DNA of 64,000 nt from Piscicola geometra (taxonomy: Eukaryota > Annelida > Clitellata > Hirudinida > Piscicolidae): positions 3,823,590-3,887,589 of the forward strand of contig OX030967.1 in the NCBI GenBank assembly GCA_943735955.1, in the 5' to 3' direction. Positions within the stretch are counted from its first letter, which is position 1. Each line of letters begins with the position of its first letter. The position numbers and the translations under genes are program-made. Below, piece by piece: positions 38,401 to 48,965 of this stretch. The notes beneath the pieces are model-generated. The model was not told where the DNA came from and did no database searches. It saw only the letters and a list, made by a program, of their open reading frames with translations.

Positions 38401-41400
38401 TGGTGGTGGTGGTGGTGGGGAGGGGGAAGTGTGATGGTTTGGTGGTGGTGGTGGTGGGGAGGGGGTAGTGTGATGGTTTGGTGGTGGTGGTGGTGGGGAG
38501 CGGGTAGTGTGATGGTTTGGTGATGGTGGTGGTGTGGAGGGGGAAGTGTGATGGTTTGGTGATGGTGGTGGTGGGGAGGGGGTAGTGTGATGGTTTGATG
38601 GTGGTGGTGGTGGTGGGGAAGGGGTAGTGTGATGGTTTGGTGGTGGTGGTGGTGGGGAGGGGGGTAGTGTGATGGTTTGGTGATGGTGGTGGTGGGTAGG
38701 GGGGTAGTGTGATGGTTTGGTGGTGGTGGTGGTGGGGAGCGGGTAGTGTGATGGTTTGGTGGTCGTGGTGGTGGGGAGGAGGTAGTGTGATGGTTTGGTG
38801 ATGGTGGTGGTGGGAAGGGGGTAGTGTGATGGTGGTGGTGGGGAGGAGGTAGTGTGATGGTTTGGTGATGGTGGTGGTGGAGAGGGGGTAGTGTGATGGT
38901 TTGGTGGTGGTGGTGGTGGGGAGGAGGTAGTGTGATGGTTTGGTGATGGTGGTGGTGGGGAGGGGGTAGTGTGATGGTTTGGTGGTGGTGGGGAGGGGGT
39001 AGTTTGATGGTTTGGTGGTGGTGGTGGTGGGGAGGGGGTAGTTTGATGGTTTGGTGGTGGTGGTGGTGGGGAGGGGGTAGTGTGATGGTTTGGTGGTGGT
39101 GGTGGTGGGGAGGGGGGTAGTGTGATGGTTTGGTGATGGTGGTGGTGGGGAGGGGGTAGTGTGATGGTTTGGTAGTGGTGAGGAGGGGGTAGTGTGATGG
39201 TTTGGTGATGGTGGTGGTGGGGAGGGGGGTAGTGTGATGGTTTGGTGATGGTGGTGGTTTCTGAGGGGGTAGTGTGATGGTTTGGTGATGGTGGTGGTGG
39301 GGAGGGGGTAGTGTGATGGTTTGGTGGTGGTGGTGGTTGGGAGGGGGTAGTGTGATGGTTTGGTGGTGGTGGTGGTGGGGAGCGGGTAGTGTGATGGTTT
39401 GGTGATGGTGGTGGTGTGGAGGGGGTAGTGTGATGGTTTGGTGGTGGTGGTGGGGAGGGGGTAGTGTGATGGTGGTGGTGGTGGTGGTGGTGAAGGGGTA
39501 GTGTGATGGTTTGGTGGTGGGGGTGAAGGGGAGGGGGTAGTGTGATGGTTTGGTGATGGTGGTGGTGGAGAGCGGGTAGTGTGATGGTTTGGTGGTCGTG
39601 GTGGTGGGGAGGAGGTAGTGTGATGGTTTGGTGATGGTGGTGGTGGGGAGGGGGTAGTGTGATGGTGGTGGTGGGGAGAAGGTAGTGTGATGGTTTGGTG
39701 ATGGTGGTGGTGGGGAGGGGATAGTGTGATGGTTTGGTGGTGGTGGTGGTGGGGAGGAGGTAGTGTGATGGTTTGGTGATGGTGGTGGTGGGGAGGGGGT
39801 AGTGTGATGGTTTGGTGGTGGTGGGGAGGGGGTAGTGTGATGGTTTGGTGGTGGTGGTGGTGGGGAGGGGGTAGTTTGATGGTTTGGTGGTGGTGGTGGT
39901 GGGGAGGGGGAGTGTGATGGTTTGGTGGTGGTGGTGGTGGGGAGGGGGTAGTGTGATGGTTTGGTGATGGTGATGGTGGGGAGGGGGTAGTGTGATGGTT
40001 TGGTGGTGGTGGTGGTGGGGAGGGGGTAGTGTGATGGTTTGGTGGTGGTGGTGGTGGGGAGCGGGTAGTGTGATGGTTTGGTGATGGTGGTGGTGTGGAG
40101 GGGGTAGTGTGATGGTTTGGTGGTGGTGGTGGTGGGGAGCGGGTAGTGTGATGGTTTGGTGATGGTGGTGGTGTGGAGGGGGAAGTGTGATGGTTTGGTG
40201 ATGGTGGTGGTGGGGAGGGGGGTAGTGTGATGGTTTGATGGTGGTGGTGGTGGTGGGGAAGGGGTAGTGTGATGGTTTGGTGGTGGTGGTGGTGGGGAGG
40301 GGGTAGTGTGATGGTTTGGTGGTGGTGGTGGTGGGGAGGGGGTAGTGTGATGGTTTGGTGATGGTGGTGGTGGGTAGGGGGTAGTGTGATGGTTTGGTGG
40401 TGGTGGTGGTGGGGAGGGGGTAGTGTGATGGTTTGGTGATGGTGGTGGTGGGGAGGGGGTAGTGTGATGGTTTGGTGATGGTGGTGGTGGCAAGCGGGTA
40501 GTGTGATGGTTTGATGGTGGTGGTGGTGGAGAGGAGGTAGTGTGATGGTTTGGTGATGGTGGTGGTGGGGAGGGGGTAGTGTGATGGTTTGGTGATGGTG
40601 GTGGTGGGGAGGGGGTAGTGTGATGGTTTGGTGGTGGTGAGGAGGGGGTAGTGTGATAGTTTGGTGGTGAAAAGGGGGTATTGGAGTTGTTCTGGTTATG
40701 TCTAAGGTGGATGTGGAAAATGTTTTTGTAGTTGTGGTGGTTAACACTTTGCATAATAGCACATCAATTTTTACCATTTTTCTTCTCATCAAAGGATATC
40801 CCTATTCAGATACAGCACTCATTTTATACACAAGATCATTCCCATTCTCTCTTTCTCCTTCACAAAAAACATAACACCTATTCCTACTCCCTCCCCCACA
40901 CATCACCGAACCATCCTCCCCTCCATACCCCTTCCTCTCACCAAACATTGCCCTCTCAGACCCTCCTTCTCTCTCCCTAACCACTCCCCCTCACCGAATC
41001 ATGCCCTCTAATTGGTTGAGCTTGAAGAGGATGGGCAGGGAGTGGTAGAAGGCCCCTTCAAAGCCCCTCTGTGCTGCCGTCTGCATGCCCCCTTCATAAC
41101 CTTCCCTGTGGCCTTGCTGATTTTAAATGAGATTTTAAATATCATTAATCAATCAACAAACCAATCAATTAATCACTTACATTTGTATAGCGCTTTTAAA
41201 TAAATTTCAAGAGCACTTCATAAATTTATTTTCATTATTATTATTATTATTATTAAAAATTTTAATTTAGAAGTAATTGATGGAAGTGGTGGGGCAATAA
41301 AAAGATTGGTGAGAATTGGTTGAATAAAGTGATTAAATGAGAAAATAAGGTATATTTAAACTGAATAACTTATAAAAATGTAAAAGTTTAGATTTAGCCT

Positions 41401-41528
41401 AGTAAACTTTAGACTCTAAACTTTAAAGTTTAGAGAATGAAAGAAAAAAAAAGTTTTATGAAAATTACATTGAGTCTGTCGTTTTTAAGCTTATTGTAAG
41501 TTTGATCTTCTGGAGTATAATTTTCCAT
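14455..41528 (-). CDS. YAE1: YAE1 family protein (deca-GX3 motif; Fe-S targeting adaptor), about 191 aa, with a 25.4-kb intron
   Basis: Six exons: 41469-41528, 40995-41116, 15539-15584, 15322-15372, 14960-15029 and 14455-14681. Phases 0, 2, 0, 0, 1 agree. Exon 1 starts MENYTPEDQTYNKL. Exon 2 reads QGHREGYEGGMQTAAQRGF with FKLNQLEGMI, the spaced-Gly deca-GX3 motif of Yae1/LTO1 proteins. Yae1 with Lto1 recruits the ABC protein ABCE1/Rli1 to the cytosolic iron-sulphur assembly machinery. Exons 3-4 add a helical LMLGEFK / VQQLQELVSETS segment. Exons 5-6 carry Gln and Asn runs from CAA/AAC repeats and a conserved-looking tail with FWSNSISDIIFLYRDLQF and LMTQLKSLILS. The acceptor of exon 14960-15029 is weak. 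Intron 2 holds the giant minisatellite. The family call rests on exons 1-2; the C-terminal half was not recognised independently. Confidence 0.78.
14690..14860. repeat. GTGGTTGTGGAAGGGTGG minisatellite in YAE1 intron 5
   Basis: Imperfect units of about 15-21 bp (GGTTGTGGTAGGGTG types) lie directly upstream, on the minus strand, of the last YAE1 exon and form its pyrimidine-rich acceptor region. A 140-codon minus frame spanning it is chimeric between intron and the wrong exon frame. Confidence 0.7.
15586..40690. repeat. Giant hierarchical 39-bp minisatellite (about 25.1 kb, roughly 640 monomers) in YAE1 intron 2
   Basis: Monomers on the plus strand share TAGTGTGATGGTTTGGTG followed by GGTGGTGGTGG and a GGGGAGGGGG run. 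The usual length is 39 bp, with 36-, 40- and 42-bp forms and 30-bp forms lacking the TTGGTG block. The plus strand is nearly free of C; the few C bases mark variants (AGCGGG, GTCGTGATGG, GGCGGGGAGAAGG). Variants recur in fixed order, giving higher-order units. Since 39 is 13 codons and the C-rich strand has almost no G and no TAA, all three minus frames stay open for kilobases as 13-residue repeats (NHHTTPSPPPPSP, KPSHYPLPTTTIT, QTITLPPPHHHHH). Frames of 8,419 and 6,787 codons are therefore not annotated as genes. Copy number in the assembly may be unreliable. Confidence 0.97.
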
Positions 41529-41882
41529 TTTGAAATGTATTTTTTTGAACTTTTCCGATGAATTAATCTAAATTTTTACTAAATAATTATATTATCGCAT
41601 TAGTTTTTTTCTTTTGCTATTTATTAGCGTTTAAATTAAATTATGAATTTGATTTAAACTTTTTATGTTATTAAATCAAGTTAATATTTTTATTGTAAAT
41701 TAAAATTTCAACTGATAATTAGTTAGTGAATATTATTTCAACTAAATAAACACATTTCAAAATATTAATTTTTATATTATCTTTAACAGTCTTATTCAAA
41801 AATAAGTTACATAATCATTTAGTTTTCCTTTAGTTTACTCAAGATCTGCCTACATCGACTGATATTAAGATTCTGGATAATC
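41529..41882. promoter_or_regulatory. Divergent spacer between the YAE1 and LPCAT3 start codons (putative bidirectional promoter)
   Basis: 354 bp separate the two inferred start codons. The spacer is AT-rich, not tandemly repeated, and lacks an obvious TATA box or CpG island. Shared promoter function is inferred from the arrangement. Confidence 0.45.
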
Positions 41883-44800
41883 ATGGCGTCGCCTCTAACG
41901 ATTGCTATAATGGAGTTTCTAAGTACTTCTGCAGCGAAAATGTTTTTATCTATTTGTCTCGGTGAGCTCGGATTTTATTTATTTATCAGATTCTTGTTCT
42001 GTGCCTTCGCACTTTCCAGACCACAAATCACCTTTTATGGAATTATACAATTATTTTTTTTATAATTAAAAAGATGCTGCAAAATGAGTATTTTAATTTT
42101 TTACATCTTTTTATACTTTTTTTTTCTTCAGTAAAACCAATAAAATTAAACCCAGTATCATCAATATAATATTAATAGTTAATCAAATTATCTGAAAATC
42201 AATTATAAATTTCTAAAACGCAACTTTTCCAGGTTACCCTCTAGCTTTCATATACAGATTTTTGTTTGCAAGGACTGCCGCCATTTACCAACACACCTAC
42301 TTCATTCTCTGTGGGATCCTTCTTCTTCTCTTCAACTTTGGTCTCTCATCTAAGTTTCATTTTAGTCCCTGCTGTTTATCCGTGCATTTTAAAGCATTTT
42401 TTAAATAGATTTCCAAGTACTTATTCACACGCTGCATCCATCATACAACCATAAACTGCATCCAACATTCCACCACACACTCCATCCCACCCATTCCACG
42501 ACCATCCCATCCACACCTCAGGCATCAACAGCATCCACTCCTCCATCACGATCATCCTCATGTACCTCCTCCTCCAACTCAACGGAGGCACCAAGACCTC
42601 CGTTGCCCTCGCTTTTGCCATCAACATGGTGTGCTCTTGTTGTGGTGGTTGTAGTTGTTTTGTTTGTTGTTAACGTGGTGTGTTACAGTTGTGGTTGTTG
42701 ATGTTATTGGGCCATTGGATTCTTTCATGTATTCTTGGGAGGAAGTTTTTTCAAAAATTTAAATTTTCTAAACCCTCCCACATTCTCTATTTCTCTGCAT
42801 GACACATCTTCCTTTCTTCTTATTTCTCTCCCTGTAACCCACCCACCCAACCCCCCCCCCCCCTTCTCATAACCCCCCTCAACCCTCTCCCCCCCGCCCC
42901 CTCAACCCCCGATAAACCAGGGCTACCTCCTGGCCGGCTACTACAACAACTCAACCCTCAACTACTCCATCACGTGGACCACGCCACAGTGCGTCCTGTG
43001 CCTCCGTCTCATCGGCCTCGTCTACGACGTGTATGACGGGAGTCAAGACTTTGTGAGTGTGGGGGGGGGGGGGTAGGTGTGTGTGTGGGGAGGGGGTAGG
43101 TGTGTGTGTGTTTCCTATAGTATATTTTATTTCACACACCTCAGCTGCTTGCATTGGCGCTATATTAAATAAACATCATCGTCATCATCATTATCGTCAA
43201 AATCATCATCATCGTCGTCACCATCATCATCATCACCCACCACCACCACCACGGGGCAGGAGTCCCTCTCAGCGGAACAGAAGGAAAACTGCCTGCCCTA
43301 CAAGCCATCCCTCGTGCAGATGTTTGGGTACTGCTACTTCTTCGGGGGCTCCCTGGCTGGACCGCAGGTGGGTTGGTTTGTAGGGGACGGGGAGGTGGGC
43401 GGGAAGGGGGGGGAGGTAGTATAGTGAGCTGGTGGGTGGATGGTGGAGAGGTAGATTATGGTGGGTTTGATGGGTGGGGAGTGGGTTGTGGTGACTTGAT
43501 GGGAGGGGTGGTGGGTAAAAGGCTGAGTGAAAGAATGGGAATGTTTATTATTATTACTCTCATCATTATTATTTTATTTTATTATTATAATTGTGGCTTA
43601 GTTCTCTATGAGGAGGTATATGGAGATGGTGAACGGGACATACCTGCCAGACAAACTCACCTTCAAAATGTTCGCACATTTCCACAACTTGCATATTACA
43701 ATTTTTTTCGTTTTTATCATTTATGCTCTAGTCATTCTATAATACCAATAATTATCATCATTTTTTAATTCTATTAAGAATAAATATTATTTTTAATGTG
43801 ATTATTATTTATATTATTATTATTATTATTAATGCAGGCTTAGCTATGTCTTCAACAATCTACTTTTGGGCGTCTTCTATATAACAGTTTACCAGGTCAC
43901 TATCTTCATTATCATTTAAAATAAAACTTATTATTATTATTTTATTAATTTATATATTTATTCAAAGTTATTTATTATTATAATTTGATAATATATTATT
44001 AATATGTGTTAATATTTATTTTAACAATTGTAAATTTTTTTACTTTTTTTCAACTTCTTCAGGTTACCCAAATCTACTTCCCCGACACAATACTCATCTC
44101 TGAATACTTTGAGGTGTCTATTCATTCTTTCATTCATCCACTCATCCATTCATCTATCCTTTCATCCTTCCACTCATCTATCCATCCTTCAACCCACCAT
44201 CATCTATCCACTTATCCATCTATTCACCACGCATTCATCCACTCATCCATCATGCATTCATCAATCTATCTATTCACTCACCACCACCATCCATCCATCC
44301 ACCCAACCAACCACCACCATCCATCCACCCACCACCCACCCAACCACCACCACCCAACCACAACCCACCCAACCACCACCACCCACCCAACCACCACCAC
44401 CCAACCACCACCACCATCCATCCACCCACTCACCCAACCACCATCCATCCATCCACCCAACCAACCACCATCCATCCATCCACCCACCCAACCACCACCA
44501 TCCACCCACCCAACCACCACCATCCACCCACCCACACACCCAACCACCCACCCAACCACCACCACCATCCATCCATCCACCCACTCACCCAACCACTATC
44601 CATCCATCCACCCACCCAACCACCATCCATCCACCCAACCACCATCCATCCACCCACCCAACCACCACCACCCATCCATCCAACCACCACCCACCCATCC
44701 ATCCACCCACCCAACCACGACACAGTCATCAGGCTTCTTCTTCAAGTGCCTCCTGATAATGATCTGGTCAAAGTTCATGCTCTACAAATACATCGGGTGT

Positions 44801-45487
44801 TGGCACATCACTGTGAGGGGGAGGGGGTGGCTTGATAGGGACGAAAGGGGGGGGGTAGGACAGTCATGGTGGAGTGAAATTAAATTAAATTACCCGCCAC
44901 TGTCCACCACCAAGCTGCTGTTTTATCTTCCTCGCACAAACCCTTCTTCCCATCTACCCCACTCCCTCCCCTCACATAGCTTACACACTACCCAAAAAAA
45001 ACATCTGTTCCTCTCCCACTTCTCCTCCTACTTCCCCACAAACCCCCCACCCACCCACCTACAACAACAACAACAAAACCCAACAGGAAGGCAGCTGCCT
45101 CTTGTGTGGCCTGGGCTACACGCCGGTCTCGCCCGCTAAGTCGGTCGTCTATCGCATCGACGCTACCGGCCTCTCGTCCGATGAAGTCGTGCTCGACGAG
45201 GAGGGAAGCAAGCTGCCAGAAGACGTAACGCCCGTCCGCCTATGCCACGAGGTGGTGGTGGTGGTGATGGTGATGATGGTGATGATGGGGTTGATGATGA
45301 TGCAATTGTTATTAGTACTACATCTGCTGCTACTCCGACTACTACAAATATAAAAATACTGGAAAGAATATGCTACTACTACTACCACCACTACTACTAC
45401 TACCATACTACCACTACTACTACTACCACCACTACTACTACTACTACTACTGCCACTACTACTACCACCACTACCAATACTACTACT

Positions 45488-45529
<42 letters not shown>

Positions 45530-48190
45530 GCCACTACTACTACCACCACTACCACTACTACGACTACCACCACCTTCACTACCACTACTACTACTACTAC
45601 TACCAACACTACTACTACTACTACTACTAGTACCACAACTACTATCATCACCGTCACCAGGTGTGCTCTAATGTGGACGCGTATAGGTATGAGACGGCGT
45701 GCACTTGTCATCAGCTGGTGCAGTCATTCAACACGAATACCAACAAGTGGATGGCTAGGTGGGTGGAGAGAGGGGAGTGGTGTGGGTGGTGTGGAGAAAG
45801 GGGGGTGGGAGGGGGTTTTGTGGGTGGGTAGTGTGGGTAGGTGGGTTTGTGGCTGGGGTGGGATAGGGGGAAAGTTGGTGGCTAGGTGGGTGAGTGGGGT
45901 GTGGTGGAAAACGGGAGGTGGGGGAAGGGGGGAAGGGAATAGATGGAAAGGTGGATTGTGCTGTGGTGTGGGAATGGGGAGAATGAACTCTATGGAAATC
46001 TCTGATCCTTTCTCAATCACCCTCACATCCATTACCCTTTAACCATCCCATTCAGCATAACCCACCCAATTCTTCTTCCCCCTTCCACTACCACTACACA
46101 CCCAACTAATTGGTCGCCCCCACCACACCAACCCTCCCCACCCACCACACCAACCCTCCCCACCCACAACACCAACCCTCTCCACCACACCAACCCTCCC
46201 CACCAGACCAACCCTCCCCACCACACCAACCCTCCCCACCACACCAATCCTCCCCACCACACCAACCCTCCCCATCACACCAACCCTCCCCACCACACCA
46301 ACCTTCTTCACCACACCAACCCTCCCCACCACACCAACCCTCCCCACCTCACCGACCCACCACACCGACCCTCCCCACCACACCAAATCCCTCCCCACCA
46401 CACCAATCCTCCCCACCCACCACACCAACCCTCCCCACCACACCAACCCTCCCCACCCACCACACCAACCCTCCCCACCCACAACACCAACCCTCCCCAC
46501 CACACCAACCCTCCCCACCAGACCAACCCTCCCCACCACACCAACCCTCCCCACCACACCAATCCTCCCCACCACACCAACCCTCCCCACCACACCAACC
46601 TTCTTCACCACACCAACCCTCCCCACCACACCAACCCTCCCCACCTCACCGACCCACCACACCGACCCTCCCCACCACACCAAATCCCTCCCCACCACAC
46701 CAATCCTCCCCACCCACCACACCAACCCTCCCCACCCACAACACCAACCCTCTCCACCACACCAACCCCCCCCCCCCCACCCACCACACCAACCCTCCCC
46801 ACCCACAACACCAACCCTCACCACCACACCAACCCTCCCCACCAGACCAACCCTCCCCACCACACCAATCCTCCCCACCACACCAACCCTTCCCACCACA
46901 CCAACCTTCCCCACCACACCAACCTTCTTCACCACACCAACCCTCCCCACCACACCAACCCTCCCCACCTCACCGACCCACCACACGGACCCTCCCCACC
47001 ACACCAAATCCCCCCCACACCGACCCTCCCCACTCACCGACCCTCCCCACCCCCCACACCGACCCTCCTCACCACACCAACCCTCCCCACCACACCAAAC
47101 CTCCTCACCACACCGACCCTCTCCATCCCTACCAACCCTCCCCACCCCTACCAACCCTCCCCACCCACCACACCCACCCACCAGATACGTATTCAAGCGC
47201 TGCAAATCGCTCGGCAATCGCAACGCCTCACACATCATCACTCTGGCCTTCCTCGCCATCTGGCACGGCTTCTACTCCGGCTACTTCGTCAACTTCCTCA
47301 TCGAATTCTTCGTCGTCAGGTTCGAGAATGATGTGAGTCGCTAGGGGGGCGGGGAGTGGTTGGTGGGGTGGGAGTGGTTGGTGGGGTGGGAGTGGTTGGT
47401 GGGGTGGGTGTGGTTGGTGGGGTGGGAGTGGTTGGTGGGGTGAGAGTGGTTGGTTGGGTGGGAGAATGGGTGGAGGAGGGGGGGAGGGTTTGAGAGGGTG
47501 TGGTTGGGTTAGAGTTTAGGTTTGGATATCATTATCATAGGATTTATATTATTAATTTCACCACATTTCTCAACTCTCCACTCAACCCAACCACCCACCA
47601 CTGTTTCCTCCTCCCAACCCATCCACAAACCCCCTCCATCAACCCACCAACCTCCTCCCCTCCCTTCCACTCAACCCACCAACCCCCTTCCCCTCCCTTC
47701 CACTCAACCCACCGACCTCCCCCCCTCTCTCTCCGCTCAACCCACCAACCCCTCCCCTCTCTCTCCACTCAACCCACCAACCCTCCCCCCTTCCCCTCAC
47801 TTCCACTCAACCCACCAACCCCCCCTCCCCCTACCCTCCCCAGCTCGGAAAAATATCCTTCATGCGTAGAGTCGAGGGTTCGTTTCAGAGGCTAGGGGGC
47901 GTGGGGGAGTTCATGTTGTACGCCGTCAAGAAGTTGCACGTGCAGTTCATCCTGGGGTACGCCCTTGTGTCGTTCAACCTCTTCACCTTCCCTAGATATA
48001 TGCATGTGAGGGGGGGTGGTTGGGTTTGGATGGAATGGCTGGTGGCTGGGATTGTGGATTGGTTCAATGGTGGATTGGGCTTGTGGGATGGGTTGGTTGT
48101 GGAGGGGTTGAATGGCTGGCTGGTTGATTCCCATATTTTAAAGTGAATTGTATCTTTCAATTCGTCTAAGATAAAGCTATTCACACACAT

Positions 48191-48227
<37 letters not shown>

Positions 48228-48320
48228 TACAGTGGTGTGTACTACTGCATATTCATCAGCCACTTCCTCCTCTGGCCTGTCATCTCTCTCTTCATCAAGA
48301 AAGATCTCAAGACCCAGTGA
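41883..48320 (+). CDS. LPCAT3: Lysophospholipid acyltransferase 5 (LPCAT3/MBOAT5 type), complete, about 488 aa
   Basis: Fourteen exons: 41883-41961, 42233-42340, 42522-42628, 42921-43052, 43260-43367, 43602-43669, 43838-43895, 44063-44113, 44726-44812, 45087-45251, 45661-45758, 47185-47332, 47844-48005 and 48225-48320. Phases agree; the donors after exons 2 (GTCTCT) and 6 (GTTCGC) are weak. Human LPCAT3 is 487 residues. Matches include GYPLAFIYRFLF, GYLLAGYYYNN, GYCYFFGGSLAGPQFSM, FMLYKYIGCW, LLCGLGY, FNTNTNKWMARYVFKR, LAIWHGFYSGYF and ISHFLLWPVISLF. The conserved MBOAT Asn (about residue 345) and catalytic His of WHG (about 381) are present. The enzyme re-acylates lysophosphatidylcholine and related lysolipids with polyunsaturated acyl-CoA in the ER membrane; many hydrophobic segments and a Lys-rich C-terminus fit. 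Several introns are tandem repeats. Confidence 0.95.
44116..44722. repeat. ATCC then CCACCCAACCACCAT minisatellite in LPCAT3 intron 8
   Basis: Begins near the donor of exon 44063-44113 with CATTCATCCACTC units and turns into CCATCCATCCACCCAACCA units that end almost at the acceptor of exon 44726-44812. Overlapping poly-Trp/Gly and Pro/Thr/His frames are artefacts. Confidence 0.85.
45252..45655. repeat. GGTGAT then (ACT)n/(ACC)n repeats in LPCAT3 intron 10
   Basis: GTGGTGATGATG repeats start exactly at the donor and are followed by a 280-bp ACT/ACC trinucleotide tract up to the acceptor region. Poly-Thr, poly-Tyr and poly-Val frames are artefacts. Confidence 0.85.
46110..47180. repeat. 18-bp CACACCAACCCTCCCCAC minisatellite in LPCAT3 intron 11
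   Basis: About 1.07 kb of 18-bp units with CCCACC insertions. Marker variants recur: ACCTTCTTCACC appears near 46302, 46599 and 46922, giving a higher-order period of about 300 bp. The array ends at the acceptor of exon 47185-47332. Frames of about 400 codons on both strands are artefacts. Confidence 0.9.
47340..47840. repeat. GTGGTTGGTGGGGTGGGA and CTCAACCCACCAACCCC minisatellites in LPCAT3 intron 12
   Basis: A G-rich array (about 47355-47470) and a C-rich array (about 47578-47830) flank a short unique stretch. The two are partly complementary in sequence type, so the intron RNA could pair with itself. The C-rich part ends at the acceptor. Confidence 0.75.
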
Positions 48321-48528
48321 TACAAACACAAATACACGCACACACATACATATACATACATACATACATAAATACACACATACATACATAAATAAATTCA
48401 TACATACATACATACATACATACATACATACATACATACATACATACATACATACATACATACATACATACATTAATACATACATACATACATACATACA
48501 TGAATCAATATTTCTCTAACTTGTAATT

Positions 48529-48559
<31 letters not shown>

Positions 48560-48575
48560 CACTACTACTACTACC

Positions 48576-48613
<38 letters not shown>

Positions 48614-48620
48614 CATCACT
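48321..48620. repeat. (CATA)n and (CTA/CCA)n microsatellites in the LPCAT3 3' region
   Basis: CATA tetranucleotides run at about 48340-48500, then CTACTACCACCACC at about 48530-48615. They sit just after the stop codon and probably lie in the 3' untranslated region. Confidence 0.8.
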
Positions 48621-48704
48621 ATAGCTCATATACAGTTTTTTATCTGATTGTTGATTTTGTTGACCACTATGTTGCTTTTCTATAACAACAACAATAATAA
48701 TAAT

Positions 48705-48710
48705 AATAAA
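48705..48710 (+). terminator. Candidate polyadenylation signal of LPCAT3
   Basis: AATAAA about 385 bp after the LPCAT3 stop codon, following (CATA)n and (CTA)n tracts. Another candidate lies near 49370. Motif and position only. Confidence 0.35.
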
Positions 48711-48857
48711 TTTAGATAATAGTTTTTTTATATTTTACAATACTATGATTTTAATACATAATATTTAATATTTTAATACATATTAAGTATATCTCTAGCA
48801 TATAAACCAATCTATTCTCACTCACTCACTCACTCAATGATGTTACCGTATGTGTTG

Positions 48858-48965
48858 TTGTATGTGTGTTCGCATGCTTGTATGTGTGTGTTTTTGTATG
48901 TGTGTTCGCATGCTTGTATGTGTGTGTTTTTGTATGTTTGTTCGCATGCCTGTATGTATGTGTAC
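48858..48965. repeat. 36-bp tandem repeat, about 3 copies
   Basis: Units begin GTATGTGTGTTCGCATGC and end TGTGTGTTTTT. The third copy has diverged. Downstream of LPCAT3; no coding role seen. Confidence 0.7.

Noticed and set aside
15586..40690. CRISPR-like or other prokaryotic repeat array
   Set aside because: Units are contiguous with no unique spacers, and the context is a spliced eukaryotic gene.
15533..40792. Single giant minus-strand coding sequence of up to 8,419 codons
   Set aside because: It is a concatenation of frame-shifting minisatellite units plus real YAE1 exon 15539-15584 at its end. The strand cannot form TGA or TAG, all three frames are open, and intron phases place the array inside YAE1.
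46039..47336. Two overlapping 400-codon frames on opposite strands in LPCAT3 intron 11
   Set aside because: Both are translations of the 18-bp minisatellite. The LPCAT3 exons on either side join in phase across it.
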